Assembly: GCA_017613535.1 (NCBI GenBank)
Contig: JAGADO010000106.1
Location: 1 to 46,908 of the forward strand
Length of the DNA: 46,908 bases
Reading direction: 5' to 3'
Source of the DNA: Clostridia bacterium
GTDB lineage: Bacteria > Bacillota > Clostridia > UBA1212 > UBA1255
In this document: positions 1 through 8,613 of the stretch, piece by piece
Position numbering within the stretch: the first letter of the stretch is position 1
Layout of the letters: each line of letters starts with the position of its first letter
Notes under the pieces: model-generated
Told to the model about the DNA's origin: nothing
Database searches by the model: none
What the model saw: only the letters and a program-made list of their open reading frames with translations
Position numbers and translations under genes: made by a program

Positions 1-1
1 A

Positions 2-757
2 CTCGACGGAAGGCGCGAGATCATTGCCGGAATCAACCATATGGCATGGCTGCTTGACATACGCGATAAGGACGGGAACGACCTCTACCCCGAGATCAGG
101 CGCCGCGCGAAAGAGAAGAACGCTAACGAAAAGCACGACGACATGGTGCGCTTCGACTATATTGACAAGCTCGGCTATTTCTGCACCAAATCGTCTGAGC
201 ACAACGCGGAGTATAACCCGTTCTATATCAAGGCAGGCCGTGAAGACCTGATCGAAAAGTTCAACATTCCTCTCGATGAATACCCGCGCCGCTGTATCGA
301 GCAGATCAAAGGCTGGGCAGCGCAGCGCGACTCCATTCTTGCGGGCGGGAACGTCTCGCACACGCGCACGAGCGAGTACGCTTCGCACATAATCGAGGCA
401 ATGACGAAAGACCGCCCCTACAGGATCGGTGCGAACGTGATAAACAACGGCCTCATTTCGAACCTTCCGAAAGAAGCGTGCGTGGAAGTGCCGTGTATGG
501 TTGACCGCATGGGCATCCGTCCGATATACGTAGGAGAGCTGCCACTCCAGTTGGCAATGATGAACTCTTCGAATATTTATATGCAGCTGCTCACGATCCA
601 GGCGGCGGTCACCGGCGACAGACGCACCGTGTGGCAGGCGGCAATGGCAGACCCGCACACCGGAGCGCAATTGTCGACGGACGAGATCAGAGACATGTGC
701 GAAGAACTGCTTGACGCGCACGAAGCGGCCGGGTATCCCTGCCTGCACGAACCCTGA
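2..757 (+). CDS. GH4 alpha-galactosidase-like glycosidase, 3' part (5' end outside window)
   Basis: The frame is open from the first bases and its start lies upstream. About 251 C-terminal residues remain. It begins with the AGINHMAW block typical of glycoside hydrolase family 4, where the His helps bind the catalytic divalent metal, and continues with the GH4 C-terminal fold (VINNGLISNLP, then CVEVPCMVD). GH4 enzymes are cytoplasmic and cleave glycosides by an NAD- and metal-dependent oxidation/elimination mechanism; the closest subgroup by eye is MelA-like alpha-galactosidase. The N-terminal Rossmann part cannot be seen, so substrate assignment is tentative. The next gene, a secreted GH71/99-like lipoprotein, starts 38 bp downstream and suggests a carbohydrate locus. 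Confidence 0.85.
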   Translation, partial: LDGRREIIAGINHMAWLLDIRDKDGNDLYPEIRRRAKEKNANEKHDDMVRFDYIDKLGYFCTKSSEHNAEYNPFYIKAGREDLIEKFNIPLDEYPRRCIEQIKGWAAQRDSILAGGNVSHTRTSEYASHIIEAMTKDRPYRIGANVINNGLISNLPKEACVEVPCMVDRMGIRPIYVGELPLQLAMMNSSNIYMQLLTIQAAVTGDRRTVWQAAMADPHTGAQLSTDEIRDMCEELLDAHEAAGYPCLHEP

Positions 758-795
758 AGGACTTCTGAGATGACGCGAAAAGGACGGCGCTTGAG

Positions 796-2730
796 TTGAA
801 AAAGACATTGCTTTTTGTAAGGATATTGTGCCTGCTGACTGCGGGGCTGATAGCGATCGGAATGCTTTCGGCCTGCACCGGTGGAGACTGGAACGGAGAT
901 AACGGGAACGGAAACGGGAACGGAAACGGGAACGGAGATAACGGAAACGGGAACGGCACGGAGGAATTCACTGTGAAAACGATCGAAAACATCACTCCTG
1001 CGGAATATTACCGCAACGGGTACACCGCCAATTCCGTCATCGGTATCGACCAGTTCGAACGCACGTTCGGGGCGACTGCCGGGGATAAGAAGGACAAGGA
1101 GCGCAACGTCGGTATCTTCTATTTCTGCACGCTCGGACAGCACGGAGGCGAAAAGATATACGACGTCACCAAGATCCTGGCTATGGACAACGGCATAGAA
1201 CTGATGTTCAAGACGGACAACGACATTGCCCCCGCAGGACAGGGCTATTTCTGGGGCGAGCCGCTGTACGGTTACTACAATTCCGCCGACAGCTGGGTCA
1301 TCCGCCGTCACCTCTCGCTGCTCACGCTCGCAGGCGTTGACTTCATCGTATTTGACGTCACGAACGCTGTCACGTACGACACTGTCGTGATGCGCATCAT
1401 AAATGAGTGCAGGAAAATGATCGACGCAGGCTGGGATATTCCAGGGCTGGTGTTCTACACGAACGCTTATTCGCACCGCGTCATAATGAATCTGTACAAC
1501 AGCTACTATAAAAGAGGCGCGTACGAAAACGTCTGGTACTATGTTGATGGAAAACCGCTGATCATCGGCAATATTTCGAAAGAATCCGATTATATAGAAG
1601 TCAGATCGCGCGAAAAGGATTACCAGGCCAACGATCTGTCCGAGGAGATACTGAACTTCTTCTATTTCCGCGATTCGCAGTGGCCGAGTGACAGTTTCAA
1701 GGAAAACGGCTTCCCGTGGATCGAATGGACGTACCCGGCGCCTGTCCACAACGACGTGATAAATGTGTGCGTCGCCAGCCATCCCGCGCTCCCGATGTCG
1801 TTCTCGGTGACGAGAGGCGATAAAAACTGGGGCAGAGGCTGGAACATGGAGACTAAGCAGAACGAGCCCGAGAAAGCGTACGAAGGTCAATTCTTCCAGA
1901 CCACCTGGGACGTTGCCCTGAAAGAGGATCCTGGCACGGTATTCGTCACCGGCTGGAACGAGTGGGTCGCTGGCAAGAGCATGTATGACGGCGAGTACGC
2001 GATGGTCGATCTGTGCAATATGGAGTTTTCGAGGGATGCCGAGATGATGAAAGGCGGTTACAACGACGCTTTCTACATCCAGCTGGCTAAAAATATTCGC
2101 GCTTACAAGAGCGTAGAGATAAGCGAAGGCAGCCAGTTTGCCGCGAGCGAACTGACGATACCGATGACGGATGACGTATCAGCATGGGACAACGCATATG
2201 CCGTGTTCCGCGACCCGATTGTTGTCAATAAAGCCCGCAGCAGCAACGGCGCCGCTCCTTCCGTTCACTATGACCAGGCAGCCGCGCGCAACAACGTTAC
2301 CGAGATACGTGTCGCCTGCGACGCAGATCATTTCTATTTCCTCCTCAAGGCCGATGCGGATATAGTGCCGCGTGAAGAAGGCGACAGAGGCTGGATGAAC
2401 CTGTTCATCGGTACCGGACGCCTTGAAAATAAGGGCTGGGAAGGGTACGAATTCGTGATCGGACGCGAGGATGCGGGAGACGGCAGGCTCAGCATCGAAA
2501 AGCTTAACGCAGACTTTACGGGAACGAAGACAGGCGAGGCAGAATATACCGTTTCGGGCGGAACGATGCAGGTGAAGGTGGCGCGTTCGGCGCTCGGTAT
2601 CGAGGCCGGAACGAACCAGTTCTATTTCAAGTTTGCGGACGGTATTGACGAGCCTTCGGACATCATGGATTACTACGTGTCGGGCAAGTCGCTGCCTATG
2701 GGCAGGCTGAGTTTCCGCTATATCGGCTGA
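796..2730 (+). CDS. Lipoprotein with GH71/99-like glycosidase fold and C-terminal CBM9-like domain
   Basis: 644 aa from a TTG start 11 bp after an AAAAGGA site. A lipoprotein signal peptide ends at LSAC (Cys27), followed by an Asn/Gly linker (about residues 30-55) encoded by repeated AACGGG/AACGGA hexamers. Residues about 105-430 resemble the TIM-barrel domain of GH71/GH99-like proteins, including GVDFIVFDVTN, a GKPLIIG strand and a TGWNEWVAGK motif near residue 385. From about 448 to the end the pattern resembles a CBM9/DOMON-like sugar-binding beta-sandwich. I infer a surface-anchored, substrate-binding glycosidase. Activity is unproven; the acid catalysts cannot be fixed by eye. It may share a transcript with the preceding GH4 gene. 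Confidence 0.6.
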   Translation: MKKTLLFVRILCLLTAGLIAIGMLSACTGGDWNGDNGNGNGNGNGNGDNGNGNGTEEFTVKTIENITPAEYYRNGYTANSVIGIDQFERTFGATAGDKKDKERNVGIFYFCTLGQHGGEKIYDVTKILAMDNGIELMFKTDNDIAPAGQGYFWGEPLYGYYNSADSWVIRRHLSLLTLAGVDFIVFDVTNAVTYDTVVMRIINECRKMIDAGWDIPGLVFYTNAYSHRVIMNLYNSYYKRGAYENVWYYVDGKPLIIGNISKESDYIEVRSREKDYQANDLSEEILNFFYFRDSQWPSDSFKENGFPWIEWTYPAPVHNDVINVCVASHPALPMSFSVTRGDKNWGRGWNMETKQNEPEKAYEGQFFQTTWDVALKEDPGTVFVTGWNEWVAGKSMYDGEYAMVDLCNMEFSRDAEMMKGGYNDAFYIQLAKNIRAYKSVEISEGSQFAASELTIPMTDDVSAWDNAYAVFRDPIVVNKARSSNGAAPSVHYDQAAARNNVTEIRVACDADHFYFLLKADADIVPREEGDRGWMNLFIGTGRLENKGWEGYEFVIGREDAGDGRLSIEKLNADFTGTKTGEAEYTVSGGTMQVKVARSALGIEAGTNQFYFKFADGIDEPSDIMDYYVSGKSLPMGRLSFRYIG

Positions 2731-2780
2731 CGGATAGGCTGCCGGCGCGCGGATGACGCGAAGCCCCGCTGCCGAAAAAA

Positions 2781-2809
2781 TTGTACTTCATGTAAAAGTA
2801 TGATATACT
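2781..2809 (+). promoter_or_regulatory. Sigma-A promoter for the vanW-like gene
   Basis: The -35 box TTGTAC (2781-2786) and -10 box TATACT (2804-2809) are separated by 17 bp. They lie 80 bp upstream of the TTG start at 2890, in the only sizeable gap between the glycosidase and the VanW gene (2731-2889). I see no convincing terminator or riboswitch in the rest of that gap. Confidence 0.75.
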
Positions 2810-2889
2810 AAAAAGACAAGTCCGGACGGGAACCGGACCGAGGCGCGGCCGGGATCTCCGCCGTACGCCTTAATGAGGAGGAAAAAGTT

Positions 2890-5442
2890 TTGGGAAACCG
2901 CACAGACGAATATCCTGAAATTGAAAATACAGACTCCGGTGAGGAAGCCGTTGTCTCCGGTGCCGAGGCCGTTCTCCCCGGTGCGGAAGATGCGTCAGAG
3001 CCAGGTGCGGGAGCAGACGTCGTTGACGAAGACGACGATATGATCATTGCCCCGGACAGACCTTCTGCTGCGCGTTTTGAGCAGGGAGAGGTCATCGAGG
3101 ATGAGGTCGACGGACTTTTCGACGGCCTTGATGAGATCGACGACGGATCTGATGACGGTTCCCGTGACGGAGAAGATGACGATGATTTCGATATCGAATC
3201 TGTAGGTTCGGATGGAGACGAAGGTAAAAAAGCCGTGGCGGGCAGCGCTGCCGGGGCTGCTTCTGCTTCGCTCAGAAACCGCGGTTCGAAAGAGACGTTT
3301 AATAAAAAAGCTAAAGCCGATAAGAAAAAGAATAAAAAGCAAAAGGAAAAAGAGCGCCGGGAGCGCGCGGATCAGAAGCCTTCCGAGAATGTCGGACGCC
3401 ATGCCGTTACCACCTCCAGAGGCGTCGTTTATGTAGAGAGCTACAGCGACGACGATTACGAGATGCATACCGGCCTGAAAAGCCGCGTCGCAAAAATAAT
3501 ATTGTCGCTGTTTATAATTGCCGCCGTAGTGTTTGCCGCGATAATGTTCGTGGATTACTGCCGCAGGACCGTTGACGGTGACCGCGTGTATAACGGCATA
3601 ACGCTCAACGGAAAAAGCGTTGCCGGCCTTACGCGCAGGGAACTGGGAGAATATATCGATAAGACGTACGCCGCGCCTGTATCGGGATCGACGATAACGG
3701 TCAGGGCGGGAGAAGATTACGTTGTCTACCCGCTTAACGCCATAATCAGGCTTCCCGATACCGAAAAACTTGCGGACGAAATATATGAATACGCCAGGAG
3801 CGGAAACCTTGTCAGCCGCGCGTTCACCGTTATCAAACTGAAGGAAGCAGGTAAAAATTACACGCTTAATTATTCAGTTAACACGGCTACTATCGATGCG
3901 ATCACCGGGTATATGAACTCCAAAAACCGCGCTAAAGTCGATCCGACGTACACGGTCGAGGAAGACCGCGTGGTATTCACGTACGGCAGCAACGGACTCG
4001 AACTCGGTTCCGAGGATATCCAGAGCAGCCTTACCGAATATACGGATAATCTATTAAAGTCTCTCACCGAGGGCACCGCTACAAACAGCGTCAGCGGTAC
4101 GGTAAATCTCGTGCCGCGCGTTTCGGAATTCAAGAAACTGCTGAAGATCAACGTCGTCAACGACCTGCCGCTCAAGGCTGTCGCGCCCAAGATCGAGCGG
4201 AAGTCTGCGACGGAAGTCTGGGTGTCGCCCGGAACGGACGGCGCGGAATACGACGCCGAGCTGCTTGATCAGATCATTGACCGCATCAATTCCGGAGAGC
4301 CTTCCGCAGAAGGAACCGAGATCCTTCCGCTTACACGCGAGCAGTCGTTCATAACGAAAGAGTTTTACGAATCGGTGCTCTTCCGCAACGTGCTCGGAAA
4401 GGGCAGCAACGTCAATACTCCCGAGACCGAGCCCGAGAGAGCGCTGCTGAACGAAAACCGCGATAAAAATATTGCCCTGGCGGTCTCGAAACTTGACGGC
4501 CTCGTGATAATGCCCGGCGAGGTATTCAGCTTTATGGATTCGATAAAAGCTTACGAAGCCAAGACGGGATTCCTGTTCGCGTACGAAAATTATTACGGCA
4601 TTGAAAATCCGGTCGAAGGCGGAGGCATTGCGCAGGTAAGTACGGCGCTGTACAATGCCGCGCTCCTTGCAGACGCCGATATCGTTGTCAGAACGAAGTA
4701 CAGATTCGCTCCTTTGTTCGGTCTGATGGGTTATGACGCATACACGTCGATCAAGGAAAAATCCGACCTGAGGATCAAGAACAATGACACGTTCCCGTGG
4801 AGGATCGAGGCGAAATACACGTCCGGTACGGTCAGCGTGTCGATCAACGGCACCGTGTTCTGGGAGACCGACTTCCTTGACGAGGAAGGCAAGCCGATCG
4901 ATCCGGAGCTGATACCTAAGAACATAAAGATCGTTAAAGACAGGCCTGAAAAGGAATTGTCAACGCAGATCGCACGCCGCAACGCATACGTCGTGAATAC
5001 GTTCTCCGATCCGAATATGGACGAGGGGACAACGAGTATCTACCAGAAGGGTATTGACGGCTACACGCTTAACCTTTACCTCATCGTCAGACAGGGCGGT
5101 AAGGAGGACAAGCAGTTCATCGGTGTTGAGACGTACGAGTCGCGCTCCGAATACATTATGACCGGCACGAGGGTCGTGACACCCACGCCTACCGAAGTGC
5201 CTACCGAAGAGCCTACTCCTACACCTACCGAAGTACCTACCGAGATCCCGACAGAGATCCCGACCGAAGTACCTACTGAAACGCCTACCGACGCCCAGAC
5301 AGACGTGCCCGAGACACCTACCGAACCGGTCGCAACGCCTACCGAAGATCCCGGACCTACCGACGAGCCAGCACCGACCGGCACGGAAGAACCGGGACCT
5401 GCGGATGAAGTGACGGAACCGTCGCCAACACCAGAAGAATGA
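2890..5442 (+). CDS. VanW-family surface protein with acidic cytoplasmic N-terminus and P/T/E-rich tail
   Basis: 850 aa from a TTG start placed by the AGGAGG site just upstream. Residues 1-150 are very acidic and then turn Lys-rich, with no signal peptide. A single membrane segment follows at about 198-220, so the rest is probably outside the cell. Residues about 235-450 match the YoaR/PG-binding-4 type domain that often precedes VanW. The VanW domain starts near 540 (GEVFSFMD, then GGGIAQVSTALYNAAL near 577). The last ~85 residues are TPTEVPTE-type repeats resembling a wall-spanning linker, with no sortase motif. VanW proteins are linked to cell-wall and glycopeptide loci, but their biochemistry is unsettled. 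The stop overlaps the next start by 4 bp, implying co-translation. Confidence 0.88.
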   Translation: MGNRTDEYPEIENTDSGEEAVVSGAEAVLPGAEDASEPGAGADVVDEDDDMIIAPDRPSAARFEQGEVIEDEVDGLFDGLDEIDDGSDDGSRDGEDDDDFDIESVGSDGDEGKKAVAGSAAGAASASLRNRGSKETFNKKAKADKKKNKKQKEKERRERADQKPSENVGRHAVTTSRGVVYVESYSDDDYEMHTGLKSRVAKIILSLFIIAAVVFAAIMFVDYCRRTVDGDRVYNGITLNGKSVAGLTRRELGEYIDKTYAAPVSGSTITVRAGEDYVVYPLNAIIRLPDTEKLADEIYEYARSGNLVSRAFTVIKLKEAGKNYTLNYSVNTATIDAITGYMNSKNRAKVDPTYTVEEDRVVFTYGSNGLELGSEDIQSSLTEYTDNLLKSLTEGTATNSVSGTVNLVPRVSEFKKLLKINVVNDLPLKAVAPKIERKSATEVWVSPGTDGAEYDAELLDQIIDRINSGEPSAEGTEILPLTREQSFITKEFYESVLFRNVLGKGSNVNTPETEPERALLNENRDKNIALAVSKLDGLVIMPGEVFSFMDSIKAYEAKTGFLFAYENYYGIENPVEGGGIAQVSTALYNAALLADADIVVRTKYRFAPLFGLMGYDAYTSIKEKSDLRIKNNDTFPWRIEAKYTSGTVSVSINGTVFWETDFLDEEGKPIDPELIPKNIKIVKDRPEKELSTQIARRNAYVVNTFSDPNMDEGTTSIYQKGIDGYTLNLYLIVRQGGKEDKQFIGVETYESRSEYIMTGTRVVTPTPTEVPTEEPTPTPTEVPTEIPTEIPTEVPTETPTDAQTDVPETPTEPVATPTEDPGPTDEPAPTGTEEPGPADEVTEPSPTPEE

Positions 5443-6920
5443 GACCTCCGGTAAATAAAAATCAGATAATCGAGATCTGCCCTGATTCAGTGAACGAAGC
5501 CGGTGACGGCGTAGCGAGGATCGAGGGCGGATTTGTTATTTTCTGCAAAGATCTGCTCCCGGGAGAGCGGGGGAGCACGCGGATCGTTAAAGTTAGCGGA
5601 AACTATGCGGTCGCGCGCGTTATGAGCCGCGAAAACAGTTCGGAACTCAGGCGGGAGTCGGTCTGCCCGTATAATGCGAAGGGGTGCGGCGGATGTGCGT
5701 TTGCGCATGTTACGGACGAGGGGCAGCGCTCTTTCGCTAAAGAGCGCGTCTCCGGCTGCTTAAAGCGTATCGGCGGGTTCGGTACGGAAGGCGGACCGGA
5801 GCTGCCGGACGTTGCCCAGTGCATTTCTCCGGAGGGCAATTCTTTCCGTAATAAAACTTCTTATCCCTTTTTCGAAACTGACGGCCGCATCGCCACCGGT
5901 TTTTACGCACGCGCTTCACACCGCCCGGTACGGTTTGAACGCGGAAAACCCTGCCCTCACGAAAATCCGCTCGCGGCGCGGCTTCGAGAGGCCATAGAAG
6001 AGTTTGCCGCCAGCCGCGGCATTACCGCGTACGACGAAGAAAAGCGCACCGGCGAACTCCGCTTTCTGACGCTGCGTGTGAGCGACCGGACGGGCAGGAT
6101 AATGGCGGTGATCACGGCAAATTCCGAAAGGCTTTCTCACGAGGATGAGCTGGTACGCGCTCTCTCGGAAGATTTTCCGGAACTTGCTTCGCTGTGGATT
6201 TGCACGACCTCCGGAGCGTCAATATCCGGCAGCGGGAACAGTATTTTAGGCGGCCGTTTCCGCCTTCTTTCGGGCGATCCGCAGCTCGAATGTGCTATCG
6301 GAAACGCGTCATTTATGATATCGCCGGAATCGTTTTTCCAGGTAAGTACCGCCGGAGCCGAAGCGCTGTACGACACGGTATACCGTTATGCCGGACTGAA
6401 AGGCGGAGAATTTTTGCTTGACCTTTACTGCGGCGTCGGGACGATCGGGCTTTACCTGCTAAAGCGGTTCGCATCTGAAAAACAGGCGGCGATAATGCCC
6501 TGCCTGACCGGAATAGAGATCGTCGAGGCGGCCGTTGAAAACGCCGTGCGCAATGCTTATCTCAACGGTATCGAAGGGTGCAGGTTTATTGCCGGCGACG
6601 TGCCGCGAGTGCTAGGCGAGATAGACCCCGGAAAGCCGGATCTCGTCATTATTGACCCGCCGCGCAAAGGCGTGGACAATTCCCTCGTCGTTTCCCTTCG
6701 AACGCTTGCCCCGGGGCGCATCGTTTATGTTTCGTGCGATCCGACAACGCTTGCCAGAGATCTGAAAGCGATCTGTGCGGACGGGCTTTACCGCGTTATG
6801 GCCGTGCAGCCGGTCAATATGTTTCCTGACACCGGTCACATTGAGTCTGTTGTCCTTTTAAGTCGGAAAAATATTGACGACCATCTGGAGTTCGTCTGGA
6901 CGGATAATGAGTTCAGGTAA
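5439..6920 (+). CDS. rlmD: RNA (uracil-C5)-methyltransferase, TrmA/RlmD family
   Basis: 493 aa. It transfers a methyl group from S-adenosylmethionine to C5 of uridine in RNA, most likely 23S rRNA. An N-terminal TRAM-like beta-barrel (about 1-65) is followed by a Cys cluster (CPYNAKGCGGC, near residue 75) expected to hold a 4Fe-4S cluster. The SAM-binding motif DLYCGVGTIG is near 327, IDPPRKGVD near 404, and the nucleophilic Cys lies in YVSCDPTTLARDL near 432. Length and motif order are normal for the family. The ATG overlaps the stop of the VanW gene. Whether it acts as RlmD, RlmCD or on tRNA cannot be decided from motifs. Confidence 0.93.
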   Translation: MRPPVNKNQIIEICPDSVNEAGDGVARIEGGFVIFCKDLLPGERGSTRIVKVSGNYAVARVMSRENSSELRRESVCPYNAKGCGGCAFAHVTDEGQRSFAKERVSGCLKRIGGFGTEGGPELPDVAQCISPEGNSFRNKTSYPFFETDGRIATGFYARASHRPVRFERGKPCPHENPLAARLREAIEEFAASRGITAYDEEKRTGELRFLTLRVSDRTGRIMAVITANSERLSHEDELVRALSEDFPELASLWICTTSGASISGSGNSILGGRFRLLSGDPQLECAIGNASFMISPESFFQVSTAGAEALYDTVYRYAGLKGGEFLLDLYCGVGTIGLYLLKRFASEKQAAIMPCLTGIEIVEAAVENAVRNAYLNGIEGCRFIAGDVPRVLGEIDPGKPDLVIIDPPRKGVDNSLVVSLRTLAPGRIVYVSCDPTTLARDLKAICADGLYRVMAVQPVNMFPDTGHIESVVLLSRKNIDDHLEFVWTDNEFR

Positions 6921-6969
6921 TACTAGAAAAGCGCGGACGGTCAGTTTTTTTGAGTAAAATGAGGTTGCT

Positions 6970-7578
6970 ATGGGAATCGAATCTATTAGTATTATGAACG
7001 ACATTATTGAATGTGTTCCTTCAAAAGACTTAAGGCGGCATTTGATAGATCACCCGATCAAGCTGACTGTTTTACAGCAGGCAACGATCGTTTCGGAATA
7101 TGCTGCGAAGAAACATAAAGTAGAGTTGTTGAAGCAACTCGCGGAAAAGGCCGAGACAGATTCAGTATTAACTCTTCTGAACACTGCAATAGCAGATATC
7201 AAAAAGACGGGATATACGGGTGAGGCTTCTAACAGAATATATGCTTTGTTATTCCCCCACAATGGTTTTCCTCTTTATCCATTTCTTGAAGTCTGTGCTC
7301 TCCCCGTTCTGTTTAAACAGGGGGAATTAATACGGTTTCGAAAACATCATTATTATGTTGTAGGAACACCTGTTTCAACCGAGTATTCAGATTTTACTGA
7401 TGAATGCTATTATTGCTATGATTTGTCTGTACGTATTCAAAACGGTGCAGATTTATTTTCTGCTCATGAACATATCCATGTTTGTGAGGCAGAAGCTGCC
7501 TCCGCTGAAGATTTAAACGCGAGCGAGCAAAAGACGTTAGCAAATGTAAAAAGACTGTTGAAAACCCCTTCTGTTTGA
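6970..7578 (+). CDS. Hypothetical protein, AT-rich gene
   Basis: 202 aa from the ATG at 6970, seven bases after a weak GAGG site. I recognise no domain. The N-terminal half is predicted helical (KLTVLQQATIVSEYAAKKHKVE); the C-terminal half has a beta-like, aromatic and Cys-containing stretch (FRKHHYYVVGTP, DECYYCYDLS) followed by a helix. There is no signal peptide or membrane segment, so it is probably cytoplasmic. Codon use is clearly more AT-rich than in the flanking methyltransferase, suggesting acquired DNA. The genes downstream to about 9012 share this look. An immunity or accessory role is possible but not shown. Confidence 0.7.
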   Translation: MGIESISIMNDIIECVPSKDLRRHLIDHPIKLTVLQQATIVSEYAAKKHKVELLKQLAEKAETDSVLTLLNTAIADIKKTGYTGEASNRIYALLFPHNGFPLYPFLEVCALPVLFKQGELIRFRKHHYYVVGTPVSTEYSDFTDECYYCYDLSVRIQNGADLFSAHEHIHVCEAEAASAEDLNASEQKTLANVKRLLKTPSV

Positions 7579-7732
7579 TATTCGATTTCTTACCTAAAAA
7601 GGTGCATGTCGAGACTGTATGCTGCCTGTACCACCAAAAGAAAGACTTCATTTCAGTGCCGTATGAGCCGAAGAATGCGGACTATCTAAGTACCATAAAC
7701 AAGTAATAAGTTCGTTATGAGAGGAGAAAGAT
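7579..7732. other. AT-rich spacer with possible gene-end remnant
   Basis: This 154-bp gap has no intact gene. One + frame stays open from about 7513, inside the preceding gene, to a TAA near 7705 and ends in ISVPYEPKNADYLSTINK. It could be the leftover 3' end of a lost gene, but no start, ribosome site or family supports it. A good ribosome site (GAGAGGAGAAAG) for the next gene sits at the right edge. Confidence 0.3.
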
Positions 7733-8287
7733 ATGAATCTTGCAGCATTTGATGGCAAATGTGTAAGGATCGTTACCACCTGGGGCGAGGTGTTTGAGGG
7801 GGTCGTATCGTATGACGACAAAGAATATGCTTTTCATGAATATGGTCATGATCAGGAAGCTTTGCATCTTACACCAATAATTCTTTTTAAAGATGACATA
7901 TTAAGTGTTATAAGTCTGGAAAATGTGAACGGTCCGTTTGGGCATTATTCTGAAAAGTATGGCCTTTTAGAAAAGAAGTGCCTGGAGTGGGGAACCGATA
8001 TGATAGAAGAAGTGTTTGATTCAGAAGATGACAGCCAGATACTCAGAATGCTGGCTTGTATGAATGATCATTTTCAGATACTTGCGGAAAGAGCTGTTCC
8101 CGGCATCGCTCCATGGCGCAGCGGAAAAAGCATATCGAAATCAGAAGATGCTGAAAATGAGCTTGGGCCAGTTTACTATGGAGAACTTAAGAACATGCTG
8201 AGTGCACTCATAAAAAACAATGAGAACGAAGAAGTCGTTAATGAGGCAAAGGGCCTTTTGGAGAGATTATCAGCATATTTTTCCTGA
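7733..8287 (+). CDS. Hypothetical protein with LSm-like N-terminal domain
   Basis: 184 aa, ATG at 7733 behind a clear GAGGAG site. Residues 1-65 (DGKCVRIVTTWGEVFEGVVSYDDKEYAF, then ILFKDDILSVISLE) read as a small Sm/LSm-like beta-barrel: a strand, the G-E-V-F-EG-V turn, then a return strand. The remaining 120 residues are helical and acidic, and I do not recognise them. No membrane segment is visible, so it is likely cytoplasmic. AT-rich composition matches its neighbours. The Sm-like reading rests on pattern only, and RNA binding is not established. A decayed SymE-like toxin remnant follows directly downstream. Confidence 0.68.
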   Translation: MNLAAFDGKCVRIVTTWGEVFEGVVSYDDKEYAFHEYGHDQEALHLTPIILFKDDILSVISLENVNGPFGHYSEKYGLLEKKCLEWGTDMIEEVFDSEDDSQILRMLACMNDHFQILAERAVPGIAPWRSGKSISKSEDAENELGPVYYGELKNMLSALIKNNENEEVVNEAKGLLERLSAYFS

Positions 8288-8309
8288 AATTAGTTGTATT
8301 ATACACGGC

Positions 8310-8525
8310 GCAGAAGAAATACAACGGATCAATGTTTACGGCAAGAGCGGCTACAAGTATCGGGACACGCCGACGATCATGCTCAAAGGTCAATGACTGA
8401 AGAAAGCGGGTCTTGATATATATGTTTTTATGCTTCCTTTCAATATCACGCACGAAAGTTTCCGAACGGAATATTGTTATCTGTTCCGCCTTTTTCGGCC
8501 TGATCCTTTCAAAAAAGCTGGATAA
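8310..8525 (+). pseudogene. Degraded SymE-like toxin remnant
   Basis: Translation of 8310-8393 gives a stretch ending VYGKSGYKYRDTPTIMLKGQ, then a TGA at 8394-8396, then LKKAGLDI. SymE-family toxins carry a conserved (V)MLKGQWL.AG(F)(D/E)IG core, so the TGA sits exactly where TGG (Trp) is expected. After LKKAGLDI the frame stays open to about 8525 but family resemblance is lost, indicating further decay. There is no good start codon or ribosome site upstream. All neighbouring genes use TGA as stop and TGG for Trp, so recoding is unlikely. I read it as a dead toxin fragment. Confidence 0.6.
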
Positions 8526-8613
8526 AATGACTGCGACATGTTAAAATAGTTCAACTCATACCACCCGGTAAATGATTTTTTTGACGTGAGGATCGTAAAG
8601 AGGGCTAATAGAT

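Noticed and set aside
577-1890. Long - strand ORF of 437 codons
   Set aside because: It is antisense to the GH4 and GH71/99-like genes, has no ribosome site or family signature, and its repeats mirror the coding hexamer linker.
5180-5442. Sortase motif in the VanW protein tail
   Set aside because: The tail is only P/T/E repeats, with no LPxTG-like box, hydrophobic helix or basic end.
8394-8396. TGA read as Trp (alternative genetic code)
   Set aside because: Many intact genes here end in TGA and use TGG for Trp, including the VanW and kinase genes.
8464-8502. Terminator after the SymE remnant
   Set aside because: CGGAA/TTCCG gives only a 5-bp stem with a long loop before a short T-run; too weak to call.
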